Shown here: positions 27,343 through 36,360 of the stretch, one piece after another | Layout of the letters: every line of letters starts with the position of its first letter | Numbering within the stretch: the first letter of the stretch is position 1 | Assembly (NCBI GenBank): GCA_012964335.1 | Contig: DTUF01000022.1 | Span: 94,195 to 157,113, forward strand | Direction of reading: 5' to 3' | DNA length: 62,919 nt | Source of the DNA: Candidatus Poseidoniales archaeon | GTDB lineage: Archaea; Thermoplasmatota; Poseidoniia; Poseidoniales; Thalassarchaeaceae | Notes under the pieces: model-generated | Told to the model about the DNA's origin: nothing | Seen by the model: only the letters and a program-made list of their open reading frames with translations | Databases searched by the model: none | Made by a program: the position numbers and the translations under genes

Positions 27343-27984
27343 TCATTTTATGTCATTTATTGAATCAAGGTCTATCGAATGTCCCATTCTTTGAACTTTA
27401 GTTGAGAGATATTCAAGATTATCTGCTCCAACGCCAACAACAAGAGGTAATTGGTCAACCACTTCAATCCCAAGATTATTCATCTGTTCAACTTTGTCAG
27501 GGTTATTTGTCAGTAGGCTGACTTCTGTGATATTTATTGCCTTTAGAATCTCAGCAGCAATTCTATAATCCCGAGCATCAGCAGGATGCCCGAGAATAAT
27601 ATTAGCATCTAAAGTATCTACTCCTTCATCTTGAAGATGGTAAGCTTTTATCTTCTCACGCAGGCCGATTCCTCGCCCCTCTTGGCGTAAATATACAACA
27701 CAACCCCAACCTGCTTGATGGATCATCTCCATCGCTGATTTTAATTGTGGCCCACAATCACACCTTAGACTTCCGAATGCATCTCCCGTCAAACACTCTG
27801 AATGAATACGTACGAGTACTGGGTCAGGTCCAATCATGTCGCCAAGGGTTAAGGCTACATGGTCTAAATTAGTTGTTTGTTCATGAAAAACCCGGATTCT
27901 AAACTTTCCATATTCAGTTGGAAGACTAGCATCAGCTGGAATATCCTTAGCCTCACGAATTGAAATATTGTTGTTTGAAGCCAT
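27343..27984 (-). CDS. ribA: GTP cyclohydrolase II
   Basis: The 213-residue protein carries the complete bacterial-type GTP cyclohydrolase II signature. The segment VRIHSECLTGDAFGS is followed by RCDCGPQL; the cysteines of ECLTG and RCDCG bind zinc. YLRQEGRGIGLREKIKAY contains the catalytic arginine region, and LTNNPDKVEQM is the substrate-binding end. The enzyme opens GTP in the first step of riboflavin synthesis. Most archaea use the unrelated GTP cyclohydrolase III (ArfA), so this is probably an acquired bacterial gene. It follows the tusA-like gene by 9 bases on the same strand, suggesting an operon. No other riboflavin gene lies in the window. Confidence 0.94.
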   Translation of the reverse strand: MASNNNISIREAKDIPADASLPTEYGKFRIRVFHEQTTNLDHVALTLGDMIGPDPVLVRIHSECLTGDAFGSLRCDCGPQLKSAMEMIHQAGWGCVVYLRQEGRGIGLREKIKAYHLQDEGVDTLDANIILGHPADARDYRIAAEILKAINITEVSLLTNNPDKVEQMNNLGIEVVDQLPLVVGVGADNLEYLSTKVQRMGHSIDLDSINDIK

Positions 27985-27993
27985 ATTCTCAAC

Positions 27994-28212
27994 TCACTGT
28001 TTCTCAATAATGAATCTAATTTCGCCAGCATCTTCTACAATCGATATCAGTCTGGCTTCAATCCTGTCCAGCAACAACGGGATATCATGCTTTGTCTCAG
28101 CATCATCAGCAATTACCTCTAGAGTTGTGCCTTTTTCCATTCCGACCAAAGCCTTTCTAGTCTCATAAACCGGTACAGGACAATGATAGCCCAGCAAGTT
28201 TAGGGTTAGCAT
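27994..28212 (-). CDS. TusA/SirA-family sulfur-carrier protein
   Basis: A 72-residue protein with the family motif CPVPVYETRKAL (cysteine at about residue 10) and the usual two-layer alpha/beta pattern ending in IRFIIEKQ. TusA-type proteins pass persulfide sulfur from cysteine desulfurases to acceptors for tRNA thiolation, molybdenum cofactor or sulfur oxidation. A frame extends to 28296, but the ATG at 28212 has GAGG 8 bases upstream and gives the standard family size. The longer form would begin only 6 bases from the divergent archaeosortase start. It is coupled to ribA. The acceptor is unknown. Confidence 0.85.
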   Translation of the reverse strand: MLTLNLLGYHCPVPVYETRKALVGMEKGTTLEVIADDAETKHDIPLLLDRIEARLISIVEDAGEIRFIIEKQ

Positions 28213-28302
28213 CAATGGGTCCTCGCTTACTTCGAGGATACTACCACTTTTCAACCCATTCAGAGATATTGTTTTGATAAGGAGGGGGCTCATCAAGCAT
28301 AT

Positions 28303-29235
28303 ATGGAACGGCCGGAGGATGATGTCTCATGGTCAGAAATCTTTGAAAGATTGAAAATAATTGGTATAGTCGTTGGACTACTAATGGTGGCTGACCTTTT
28401 CTATCGATGGCTAACTTTCCCCACTGACAGTTTCGCAATTTACCAAGAAGCACTAACTTGGGTATGGTATCACACGCACTCACTAATTTTTGGTCCAGAG
28501 AGCATTTCTTATGTTAGCACAGATGGGCCGGCTACAATTCTTGAATTCAGTCATTCTTCATTCGTTGGGGCCGGCATGTACCCGTTGGAGGTCACTGACG
28601 AATGTGCTGGAATACATGAGATAGTATTCGTATCATTCATGATCTGGATGACCCCAGGGGTTTCAACACGTTTGAAATTACGAGGTATATTAGTCATGGC
28701 AGGAGTTCTCAGTATGCTAAACTTAGTTCGCCTATTAGTTCTCTATCCGTTGGCTGTGAACGGATGTGTTGAGAATCCTGGCGACGGTTGTTGGGCGCCA
28801 ATGTGGGAATTCCATCAATTTATGCTTGAAATAGGCTTTCTGTTAGTAATTGTCCTAGGCTGGACTGTGTGGTATTTGGTAGTAGGAGGCCCTGCCAAAA
28901 CAAAACAAGCTGGTGACCTAAGCCTACGATTCTCTCTACCAACTAGGATTTCACAACGAAAGCCATTACCACAGTTTTCTCTAGTAGTTCTATTGTTAGC
29001 AGGAATTTTAGGAATTTATTCTGTTCACACCCTCGGGTTTGATGACCAAGCCGAACAGCAACGGCTTGAGGCAGAGGGTTGTGAAGATATTATCAGCGCT
29101 TATTGTGCAGAAGAAACAAGACAATGGGATGATATTTCTGGGAAAGCCTGGAGATATTTGTTAATCAGCGGCATTGCAGCGTCGTTTGCAATACTCAAAT
29201 TTCATTGGGGGAATTCATCAGAAGAAGAGGAGTAG
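28303..29235 (+). CDS. Archaeosortase/exosortase-family membrane transpeptidase
   Basis: The 310-residue polytopic protein has about seven or eight membrane helices. The exosortase/archaeosortase triad can be read: C101 in TDECAGIHE, R143 in NLVRLLVLYP and H171 in EFHQFMLEIG. In this family the cysteine attacks a C-terminal sorting signal and the protein is transferred to a lipid or other anchor at the outer membrane face. The loop between R143 and H171 has two further cysteines (C155, C163), possibly a disulfide. After the catalytic core there is a C-terminal extension with two more helices and more cysteines (C260, C268). Most surface proteins in this window lack a short sorting tail; the one at 24694 is the best candidate substrate. 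Confidence 0.8.
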   Translation: MERPEDDVSWSEIFERLKIIGIVVGLLMVADLFYRWLTFPTDSFAIYQEALTWVWYHTHSLIFGPESISYVSTDGPATILEFSHSSFVGAGMYPLEVTDECAGIHEIVFVSFMIWMTPGVSTRLKLRGILVMAGVLSMLNLVRLLVLYPLAVNGCVENPGDGCWAPMWEFHQFMLEIGFLLVIVLGWTVWYLVVGGPAKTKQAGDLSLRFSLPTRISQRKPLPQFSLVVLLLAGILGIYSVHTLGFDDQAEQQRLEAEGCEDIISAYCAEETRQWDDISGKAWRYLLISGIAASFAILKFHWGNSSEEEE

Positions 29236-29261
29236 TGTCTCATTCTATTCAAAGACTGACA

Positions 29262-30698
29262 CTATCGCCTGATTTCAAGGTTAACTGAATCACCATTCCA
29301 AACTCGGTTTGCCATCACTTTTACGACGGCTTCAACTTTGTCAAGATGAATCTCAACCTCGCTTGAATCGTCTTGAATAGAAACCTCGCCGATAGCAAGT
29401 TGGTCAAGTTTTGCTTCATTGGAAAACCAATTTGTCAAAGTATGATTTGTTGCACCTTGGTCCCTACCAATAGAGATTTTCACAGGAACCATACCAAAAT
29501 TATTTGCAACTTCTTCCCAATCTTGCTGTTTACGTACCGGATCTCTATCGACACCTTTCGGCAATGCTGGTGGTTCTGATTCAGGAATGTTAAGGTTCCA
29601 TGTTGCGGCTATTTTCTTCAACTGCCCTTTATCCTCACTGCTGACAAATGACCAAGCTGTTCCTTTACGGCCCATTCGGCCAGTCCTTCCGATTCTGTGG
29701 ACATAACTTTCAACATCAATCGGAAGATCGTAATTTACTACAATTGTGACTCCATCAACATCAATTCCTCGAGCGGCAACATCTGTACAAATGAGAATCT
29801 TCTCACTACCATCTTTGAAAGAATCAATAATTCGGCCACGTTTATTTTGCGGCATATCACCATGTAGTCCAACTGCATTAAAGCGGAACTTACTAAGTCG
29901 TTGAGCAAGTAAATCAACCATCCTTTTGGTATTTGAGAAAATCATCATCTGGTCATCATCATCCATATTTACAAGGATTCTTCCCAATGCCCACAATTTA
30001 TTGGCCCGACCTATTGAGATATGCATCTGATCAATTTCTGGAATGTCAACCTCTAAATCATCAGACATTACATGCTCAGCGTCAGTGATGAAGGTATTTG
30101 CAGCTTCCAATACCTCTTCCGGAAAGGTTGCGCTGAAAAGCATGGTTTGCTTTCTGTTTTCCATCTTTTCTAGAACCCATAGAATATCGGGAAAGAAACC
30201 CATGTCAAGCATGCGGTCTGCCTCGTCTAGGCATAGGGTTGAGATGGTTTGGAGTTTAAGATGTCCTCTTTTACTCATGTCAATAATTCGACCAGGGGTT
30301 CCAACAACAATCTCAACGCCATCATTCAATTTTTTGGCCTGTTTGTCTACATCTGTACCACCATAAACGGTGATGATTCCTAATCCTTTATCTCCCTGAA
30401 GCCATTGTAATTCATCTGCGACTTGTTGGGCTAATTCCCTAGTAGGGGTAATGATTAATGCTTGAAGATTACCATTTGCCTCAGTTGACTCAATCGTTGG
30501 GATACCAAATGCAGCAGTCTTGCCTGAACCAGTCCTAGCTTGACCGACAACATCTCGGCCGCTACGAGCCAAGGGAATTGCTTCGGCTTGAATTTGAGTT
30601 ACGTATTCCCAGCCTTTCTTAGAAATAGCTGTAAGAATTGAAGGATCCAAGTCCCAAGATGAGAACTTTACTTTGGTTAATGCTGTTTGATTTGTCAT
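29262..30698 (-). CDS. DEAD-box RNA helicase with DbpA-like RNA-binding domain
   Basis: A 478-residue ATP-dependent RNA helicase. The helicase motifs appear in order: a Q motif near the N-terminus, GQARTGSGKTAAFG, PTRELAQQV, DEADRMLDMG, SATFP, then ICTDVAARGIDV and HRIGRTGRMGRKG. The last 75 residues (VKISIGRDQGATN onward) resemble the RRM-like domain of bacterial DbpA and CsdA helicases. Such enzymes remodel rRNA during ribosome assembly or melt structures in the cold. The bacterial-type domain suggests acquisition or an old shared architecture. The gene follows the small protein gene at 30716 on the same strand, with a 17-base gap. Confidence 0.94.
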   Translation of the reverse strand: MTNQTALTKVKFSSWDLDPSILTAISKKGWEYVTQIQAEAIPLARSGRDVVGQARTGSGKTAAFGIPTIESTEANGNLQALIITPTRELAQQVADELQWLQGDKGLGIITVYGGTDVDKQAKKLNDGVEIVVGTPGRIIDMSKRGHLKLQTISTLCLDEADRMLDMGFFPDILWVLEKMENRKQTMLFSATFPEEVLEAANTFITDAEHVMSDDLEVDIPEIDQMHISIGRANKLWALGRILVNMDDDDQMMIFSNTKRMVDLLAQRLSKFRFNAVGLHGDMPQNKRGRIIDSFKDGSEKILICTDVAARGIDVDGVTIVVNYDLPIDVESYVHRIGRTGRMGRKGTAWSFVSSEDKGQLKKIAATWNLNIPESEPPALPKGVDRDPVRKQQDWEEVANNFGMVPVKISIGRDQGATNHTLTNWFSNEAKLDQLAIGEVSIQDDSSEVEIHLDKVEAVVKVMANRVWNGDSVNLEIRR

Positions 30699-30715
30699 TT
30701 GCTCACCTGTCCTGC

Positions 30716-31000
30716 TCAGTAGGACTCGGCTTCGCGAATTTCTTCCTGTAGTTCACCCATCCAGTACTTCCGACAGTATTCCTTTGTGAAGAAACGATTT
30801 TCATCCATGTGTACACCACCACCCTCTTTACGTTCTCTGCCGCCACTGACAGACTTGATGTCAGGAACCTTTTGGCGAACGTGCTCACGCATGTATTGGC
30901 GGAACTTTGCTGCCTTCACAGGGTTATCACCTTTGATACTGCGTCCGTTCCACAAACGCTCAAACTGCTCGGCCTTCCAATCGCCTGATTTTGCACTCAT
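30716..31000 (-). CDS. Small basic protein of unknown function
   Basis: A 94-residue hydrophilic, highly charged protein from the ATG at 31000; a GTG at 31024 is an alternative. It is mostly helical: GDWKAEQFERLWNGR, then AAKFRQYMREHVRQK. Near the end is NRFFTKEYCRKYWMGELQEE. I recognise no family. It lies 17 bases upstream of the DEAD-box helicase gene and 69 bases downstream of the HEAT-repeat gene on the same strand, so it probably shares a transcript with the helicase and could be an RNA-binding partner (inference). Confidence 0.7.
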   Translation of the reverse strand: MSAKSGDWKAEQFERLWNGRSIKGDNPVKAAKFRQYMREHVRQKVPDIKSVSGGRERKEGGGVHMDENRFFTKEYCRKYWMGELQEEIREAESY

Positions 31001-31068
31001 GTAATCACTCAGCGAGCCGCCCACCTAACGCCCCTCTTTAATAATGACGCAAAGGTGAAATTCCCGAA

Positions 31069-32274
31069 TCACTCTTTAGATTTGGGTTCATCTCTTTTTT
31101 CTTGGCTTGATAGTTGCTTTTGAGGGGGTACATCAACAGGAGGTAAAATTGGTATTCCGTCAATGTCTGTTGCTGGTGGCGCCTTCGCCAGGTACCGGTT
31201 TTTCTCATCTTCACTACCATCAATTTCAGGATCTCTAGCCAACTCTTCAAGTAATAAAATCAAATCTGGCTTAGTCTCCTGACGTAATAGTTCCGCAGCC
31301 TGTATTCGCATCTCTGATTCAGTGAATAATCGAGGCATCATCAATATACACGCCCTCCTAATCGATGGGTCGGTATGGCGAGCACCGTCTACACAGAGGC
31401 GATTCATTCTAAATCCTGTGATGTCCATAGAATTGAGAGCACGCAATGCTGGTTTTCTAACAGCTGCACAGGTATCAAACAATGAGTTTTCGATAAGAAT
31501 TTTAGCCATTCTTGGTTGTGATGCAGCGAGCGTTGGCAATGTACGAGCAGCTTGAGTCCTAACTTGGTCTGAATCATCTCCTAGAGCCCAGCCAATCAAA
31601 TCCCAAACCGAAGCTGACTTGGTACGAGCAAGAGAAGGTAGGATTTTTGCTGCTTCGACCCTTAACTTATCATCCTCAAGGCGTAATAAGTCATCGAGAT
31701 GAAAGACCACCACTTCTGGCCAAACCTTGGACATTTCTTTCAGTGCATCGTAAGCAGGTTTGCGGCGATTAATATTACTTGAGCGTAACTCTTGGGACAA
31801 AATTTCTTCAGTTGCCGAAGGGAAAACTGGAGACACGATTTCTAGGCATTTTGATGCTGATTTCCTTACAAATGGGTCTACATCATCAAGTAATTCGTTG
31901 AGATGCTCAAATAAATACTCTGCTTCAACTAAAGCACAGTATGGTAAAGAAAAAAGAGCGGCAACCCTGATTTCTGAGTTGATATCCGATAGAGCAAATT
32001 TCAATTGTTCTTGGACTGCATCAGGGTCACTACGCATGACTCTAGGCAAAGCCCTAATGCCATCTGCTCGAGATACAAGTTGCGGTTTTTCCCTCCAACG
32101 AACTTCCAATGCTTGAACAGAGCCACTGGCTAATGGGATAATGTCAAAATGTTTGATTGCATCCCAATATCCTCGCGGAGCTCGATACGCTTCATCAACA
32201 TGGCCAGGAATACCTTTTTCTCCAATCTGTAGAGGCAAGCCAGTCTTTGGGTCTCTTGCGATATATCTATCCAT
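31069..32274 (-). CDS. HEAT-repeat-like helical protein
   Basis: A 401-residue protein whose middle (about residues 65-340) is a chain of helix pairs with HEAT/armadillo spacing: DINSEIRVAALFSLPYC, DVDPFVRKSASKCLEIV, EDDKLRVEAAKILPSLA, DSDQVRTQAARTLPTLA and TDPSIRRACILMMPRLF. The pattern of Asp/Val/Arg at each turn is clear. Such solenoids act as protein scaffolds or, in some archaea, bind DNA (the AlkD type). The C-terminus is a disordered Pro/Lys/Glu tail. The ATG at 32274 is preceded by AGGAG. The helicase and the small protein lie downstream on the same strand. Confidence 0.8.
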   Translation of the reverse strand: MDRYIARDPKTGLPLQIGEKGIPGHVDEAYRAPRGYWDAIKHFDIIPLASGSVQALEVRWREKPQLVSRADGIRALPRVMRSDPDAVQEQLKFALSDINSEIRVAALFSLPYCALVEAEYLFEHLNELLDDVDPFVRKSASKCLEIVSPVFPSATEEILSQELRSSNINRRKPAYDALKEMSKVWPEVVVFHLDDLLRLEDDKLRVEAAKILPSLARTKSASVWDLIGWALGDDSDQVRTQAARTLPTLAASQPRMAKILIENSLFDTCAAVRKPALRALNSMDITGFRMNRLCVDGARHTDPSIRRACILMMPRLFTESEMRIQAAELLRQETKPDLILLLEELARDPEIDGSEDEKNRYLAKAPPATDIDGIPILPPVDVPPQKQLSSQEKRDEPKSKE

Positions 32275-32412
32275 CACATAACACTCCTGCCTTTGACCCT
32301 ATTTTAGGGATTCACTCTCATTACCTGAGCGCCCGCAATAGTTCATCCGTTTTTGTTGTTGTGTTTATTCCGAAACACAGACTTGATGCACTTAACCTAT
32401 TCAGCAAGGGTT

Positions 32413-32997
32413 ATGGAACGGAGGGCGAGGTTCGTTTGGGGTATTGATGGCTTGTGGCCAGGGCCCGTTGATTTCGATGACCCTAGACTTCAAGGTTACC
32501 CTCTACATATTGAGTTTCGAAATCAAAAAGTTTCGGGATTGCCTTTCAGTATTCTAAGGGAATTTATTGAAGGAATTGGAGATGTTCAAATTGATGCAGC
32601 CGCAACCTCTCACAAAGATGTAATGGATTTATTGATGATAGGATGTCAACGGACAACTATCGATCTCTTTTCAAAAGACAAAGAAATCGCACTCGGTCAT
32701 GCGGTAACAGAGCAAGTAATTGTGCGTATTAAACTGCCAAGTGAAGTTTCCCTTACTTACATCACTGATACGCTAACACCGAGGCTACTAGAAGTAAAAC
32801 AATTCGGCCCACTTTCAGCTTTGTTAATCAGTCAGAGGAAAGGGGACCTTTCTTTTGTGATGAATAGACTGCCTTCTACGTTGAGGAATTCCTTCTCTTG
32901 GTGGCTTGCTCCAGATGAAGGACAAATGGTGTCACTTAGAAGTGACGAGCATATCGCTGGATGGGTACTAGATGGTGAGCGCATGCTAGGTGATTAG
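32413..32997 (+). CDS. Unknown alpha/beta protein
   Basis: A 194-residue protein from the ATG at 32413. An upstream in-frame start at 32353 would place the gene closer to the divergent HEAT gene and has no better ribosome-binding site. The order of strands and helices (FVWGIDGLW, PLHIEFRNQK, VQIDAAATSHKDVMDLL, TTIDLFSK) is suggestive of half a TIM barrel, distantly like HisA/HisF-type phosphate-binding barrels, but no catalytic motif is certain. It is coupled to the DUF2240-like gene: its stop at 32995 lies within a few bases of the next start. Function unknown. Confidence 0.75.
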   Translation: MERRARFVWGIDGLWPGPVDFDDPRLQGYPLHIEFRNQKVSGLPFSILREFIEGIGDVQIDAAATSHKDVMDLLMIGCQRTTIDLFSKDKEIALGHAVTEQVIVRIKLPSEVSLTYITDTLTPRLLEVKQFGPLSALLISQRKGDLSFVMNRLPSTLRNSFSWWLAPDEGQMVSLRSDEHIAGWVLDGERMLGD

Positions 32998-32998
32998 A

Positions 32999-33652
32999 TT
33001 GAGTCAGGTAAGCGAGGCTGAAAATGACATTCGCCGCCTTTTAGCCATGACTTGGAGAACTTGGGGTAATGAACCCCTTGATGCAAGTTCAATCACTCGA
33101 ACTTGGAGCCTTGATCTTGGTTGGTTAGCGCCAACTGATGCTGAAATATTACTAACAAAACTTCTTGCCAAAGGTTGGTTAATATCCAAAAATGACATGC
33201 TTTCAACAAATGCTGTACTTGATGATGTATCTGTCCCACTTGGCTGGTTTCCAAGGACTACTGTACTAGAAGAGCCACCTACTTGTCCTCAAAATAATAA
33301 TGAAAGCCGGAATATAAGTAAATCAGTTAACAGTATTTCAAAAGAGACTGCTAGTTCAACTACAACTGTAGTGAAACCAGAAAAAGGAGATAATAAACCA
33401 CCTAATAGTGAATCAATCCCCACTATTACAAAATCTATAGTCAATGATGCTGGTCAAAAGTCTTTCAATGTCCCAGCGCTATTACAAATAATCTCAAAAG
33501 AATCTAATCTTGCCCGCCAAGAAGTAATGAGAAGGGCCCAAAGAAAGCGAAAATCCCTAGGCCATATTACTGCTTGGATGGCTTTGATTCTAGTAGCAAG
33601 AGAATTGAAAATTGATATTGATAATCTAATTCCATCAGATGAAAAGAATTGA
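32999..33652 (+). CDS. DUF2240-family winged-helix-like archaeal protein
   Basis: A 217-residue protein. The N-terminal 90 residues (NDIRRLLAMTWRTWG, then DAEILLTKLLAKGWLI) form a winged-helix-like domain. A Ser/Thr/Asn-rich linker covers about residues 90-150. The C-terminal helical domain (LLQIISKESNLARQEVM, then ITAWMALILVARELKID) matches the pattern I associate with the archaeal DUF2240 proteins; the family name is from memory. Both TTG at 32999 (AGGTGA five bases upstream) and GTG at 32990 are possible; the ribosome-binding spacing favours TTG. The family's role is undescribed; a nucleic-acid-linked function is likely from the fold. Confidence 0.72.
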   Translation: MSQVSEAENDIRRLLAMTWRTWGNEPLDASSITRTWSLDLGWLAPTDAEILLTKLLAKGWLISKNDMLSTNAVLDDVSVPLGWFPRTTVLEEPPTCPQNNNESRNISKSVNSISKETASSTTTVVKPEKGDNKPPNSESIPTITKSIVNDAGQKSFNVPALLQIISKESNLARQEVMRRAQRKRKSLGHITAWMALILVARELKIDIDNLIPSDEKN

Positions 33653-33658
33653 ATGATG

Positions 33659-36250
33659 TCAATCTATGTTGGCATTTCCATTTTCTCTAAGGCTATCAGC
33701 AGTAAGCAGAAGAGGCATCAAACCAAGAGCCAAAACTAGAGAGAAGAAGACTGTTAGGGAAGTTACCACTCCAAAATCCTGAACAACTGGCATCGGCGAT
33801 AGCCTGAGGACTAAGAATCCACAAATGGAGGTACCAGCAGAAAGAAGAAGCGCTACGCCTGTTGTGGCGTGCATTTCCTTGACAGCCTCCCAAGGTTCTA
33901 ATCTCTCTTTTAGATCCTCGTACTTTCGCCACACGTGAATTGAATAATCAATCCCTAAACCAATAGTAAGTGCCGTGACCATCACTGTCAATACATTCCA
34001 ATTGAGATTCAACAATGCCATTGCTCCTACAACCCAGATAGCCGCAATAGCCACAGGAGTCACTACAATGATTGAGAGGCCGATGCGGCGGGTCAATGCA
34101 AATAGAACAAGAGTTGAAACAATTAGGCTGATGACTGTTGATTCTAGTTGAGAAGTAGTTAGTCCTTCTAAGACCAGATTTAATCTCACAGCGTCCCCGC
34201 TAACGAACATTGCTGCCTGAACACCATATTTACCACTAGATTGAGAAATCGCGGTGTCTAAACCTTCAACTGCTTCTATCGATTCACTATTGCTTGAAAC
34301 TTGGACCATAATTTCAGTCCTCATAAATAGTAAACATCCATTTGAACATCCATTTTGCGGGTCAAATGACAAGTGTGAAACACCACTTACTCTCTCAGAC
34401 CATGTTGCCCCCGTTAGTGCATCGCCGACAGACTGATTCTCACTTAATTCTATGAGTGCTTCTACAGCGTCACCGGTATTGTAATCATTTTCGACTAAGT
34501 CGTTTCCAATAACTCTCAGTCCATGGCGATTTCCAAATCCTGCGTCTTTTTCTATTGCGTCTCGCAACACAGTGTGCATTGACTCAATCATTGGCTGGCC
34601 ATCCCCAACAGCGCGTGGAATAACCACCCGCGGAGCCAATTCTAAACGATGATTCATCAGATTAGTAGCTTCAATGAATTCTAAATCATCAATTATTGCT
34701 ACCTCGCCAGGGAGTGGTTCTGATAAAATGTAAATCGGTCGCCAACCTGTTGCCTCATATGACTCGTAGATATCAGTACGAACCTGCATGACATCCATCT
34801 CATCGTCCAAGAAATCTGTTAGGTCAAATTCAGTTTCCAATTTTGCCGCCGCAGCAATAACACTAGTAACTGTCATCATGACAACAAAAATTAGTGCAAA
34901 TGCTTGAGTTTTTCTTTGGGTGATTACAACTTCTCGGGCTTTGTTCTTTAATCCGTCCCAATGGCTTTTAGGTCTGAATTTTTGTGCGCTTTTCTCCATC
35001 AATACGTGCATTGAACCAACAACAATTGTTGAGGTTATGAATGCTGATACTACGCCAAAAGCCAATGCCAAACCAAAAGAACGAACAGGGGGTAAAGGAG
35101 ATACTACATTTGACAAGAATGCTGCTACTGTTGTAATGACCGTTAACGTGAGTGCGAGATACAATTCATTGAGCGCCAGTGCCCAAGCTTCAGGTGTATC
35201 TGACCCCTCTGACCGTCGTTTCTCATAACTCCTCTGAAGGTGAATTGAATAATCAATTCCAAGACCCAAAACAACTGGTGCTACTGCGACATGTAACACC
35301 GAAAATGTAGGAGTTATTGCTGCCAATGCTCCGTAAGTCCATACAATTGCCATTGAAAGAGCCGCTAGTGGGAAAAGGACCCCCCTAACCGAACGAAATG
35401 CGAATGCTAAGATAATCACGACTACGAGTAGTGCCCCAGCAATCAGCCAAACCAGATTGTCTATTGTGCCTTCATTAATATCATGACTAAGTACATCATC
35501 TGAGATTAATCCATAAGTCAAGTTTCCTTCTTCACCCAATGTATCAAATTGTTGACGTAAAAGGTTGACCATATTTTCCCTGGTCTCATCTTCAAGGTCT
35601 GGTCTGATGTAAAGTACCCACAGATTACTTGAAGCAAAAGGTGTAGCATCTCCGGATGTTCTGTTCGAGTCAAGCCACATACATGTTGTCGACTCAAATT
35701 GCAAATCTTTGTTGAGCAATGCATCCCTGCCAAAACTTGCAAGCATCAGTAATTCTTCATTAGAAGCCCCGTCAGAGCATGTTTGCCCTTCGTCTAAAGT
35801 ATCGTTAAGCAATTGTTCCCAAGAACTTGCTTCATTCAATTTCGCTCCCGGTGATGTTTCGTCAAGCCCCCGCTGAATGATATCTGGAATTGCAATGTAT
35901 TCGGAAATTACTGGACCGTGGGACTCGGACCACGCCAATACTTCATCTAAATCTGATTGTTGTTGTACAAGTGACTGGATTGACAGAACATTACTACCAT
36001 CATCAACTTCAACATGAACAAAAAGAGGAATACGCTCCTTTCCGAACGCTTCTTCAATCCGTTTTTCAGCCTCATCATTTGGCCCATCTGGGGCAAATGC
36101 TTCTAAATCAGTATGAAATGAAGGTAAAGGGAAGAGAAACAAGCCGAAAATAAGAGTAATTACCACAGCCGCAAAAAGAAGTGCTGGAGAGCCTTTCTCA
36201 AACACAGAAATCAGGAGTGATGTACGTTCATCCGAAACACCCTCTTTCAT
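33659..36250 (-). CDS. RND-superfamily (MMPL/HAE3-type) membrane transporter
   Basis: An 863-residue protein with the two-fold RND layout. Each half has one N-terminal helix, a large extracytoplasmic domain and a block of five helices. The diagnostic transmembrane motif occurs twice: GLGIDYSIHLQRSYEKR (first half) and GLGIDYSIHVWRKYED (second half). Such proteins export lipids, hopanoids or amphiphiles by proton flow, or have sterol-sensing-like roles. The start is the ATG at 36250 with a G-rich stretch just upstream; the longer frame begins with a TTG. It is convergent with the DUF2240 gene and divergent from rpoL. A second, distinct RND protein lies at 46145. The cargo is unknown. Confidence 0.88.
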   Translation of the reverse strand: MKEGVSDERTSLLISVFEKGSPALLFAAVVITLIFGLFLFPLPSFHTDLEAFAPDGPNDEAEKRIEEAFGKERIPLFVHVEVDDGSNVLSIQSLVQQQSDLDEVLAWSESHGPVISEYIAIPDIIQRGLDETSPGAKLNEASSWEQLLNDTLDEGQTCSDGASNEELLMLASFGRDALLNKDLQFESTTCMWLDSNRTSGDATPFASSNLWVLYIRPDLEDETRENMVNLLRQQFDTLGEEGNLTYGLISDDVLSHDINEGTIDNLVWLIAGALLVVVIILAFAFRSVRGVLFPLAALSMAIVWTYGALAAITPTFSVLHVAVAPVVLGLGIDYSIHLQRSYEKRRSEGSDTPEAWALALNELYLALTLTVITTVAAFLSNVVSPLPPVRSFGLALAFGVVSAFITSTIVVGSMHVLMEKSAQKFRPKSHWDGLKNKAREVVITQRKTQAFALIFVVMMTVTSVIAAAAKLETEFDLTDFLDDEMDVMQVRTDIYESYEATGWRPIYILSEPLPGEVAIIDDLEFIEATNLMNHRLELAPRVVIPRAVGDGQPMIESMHTVLRDAIEKDAGFGNRHGLRVIGNDLVENDYNTGDAVEALIELSENQSVGDALTGATWSERVSGVSHLSFDPQNGCSNGCLLFMRTEIMVQVSSNSESIEAVEGLDTAISQSSGKYGVQAAMFVSGDAVRLNLVLEGLTTSQLESTVISLIVSTLVLFALTRRIGLSIIVVTPVAIAAIWVVGAMALLNLNWNVLTVMVTALTIGLGIDYSIHVWRKYEDLKERLEPWEAVKEMHATTGVALLLSAGTSICGFLVLRLSPMPVVQDFGVVTSLTVFFSLVLALGLMPLLLTADSLRENGNANID

Positions 36251-36360
36251 AGCACGCCCACCCACCACCCATTGATAAATGAGAAGGCGACGAGGGGTAA
36301 ACAACTGCTGTTTTTTTCCAAAGGTTCAAAATGGGGTCGCAAGTCGCCGGAACGATAGAC

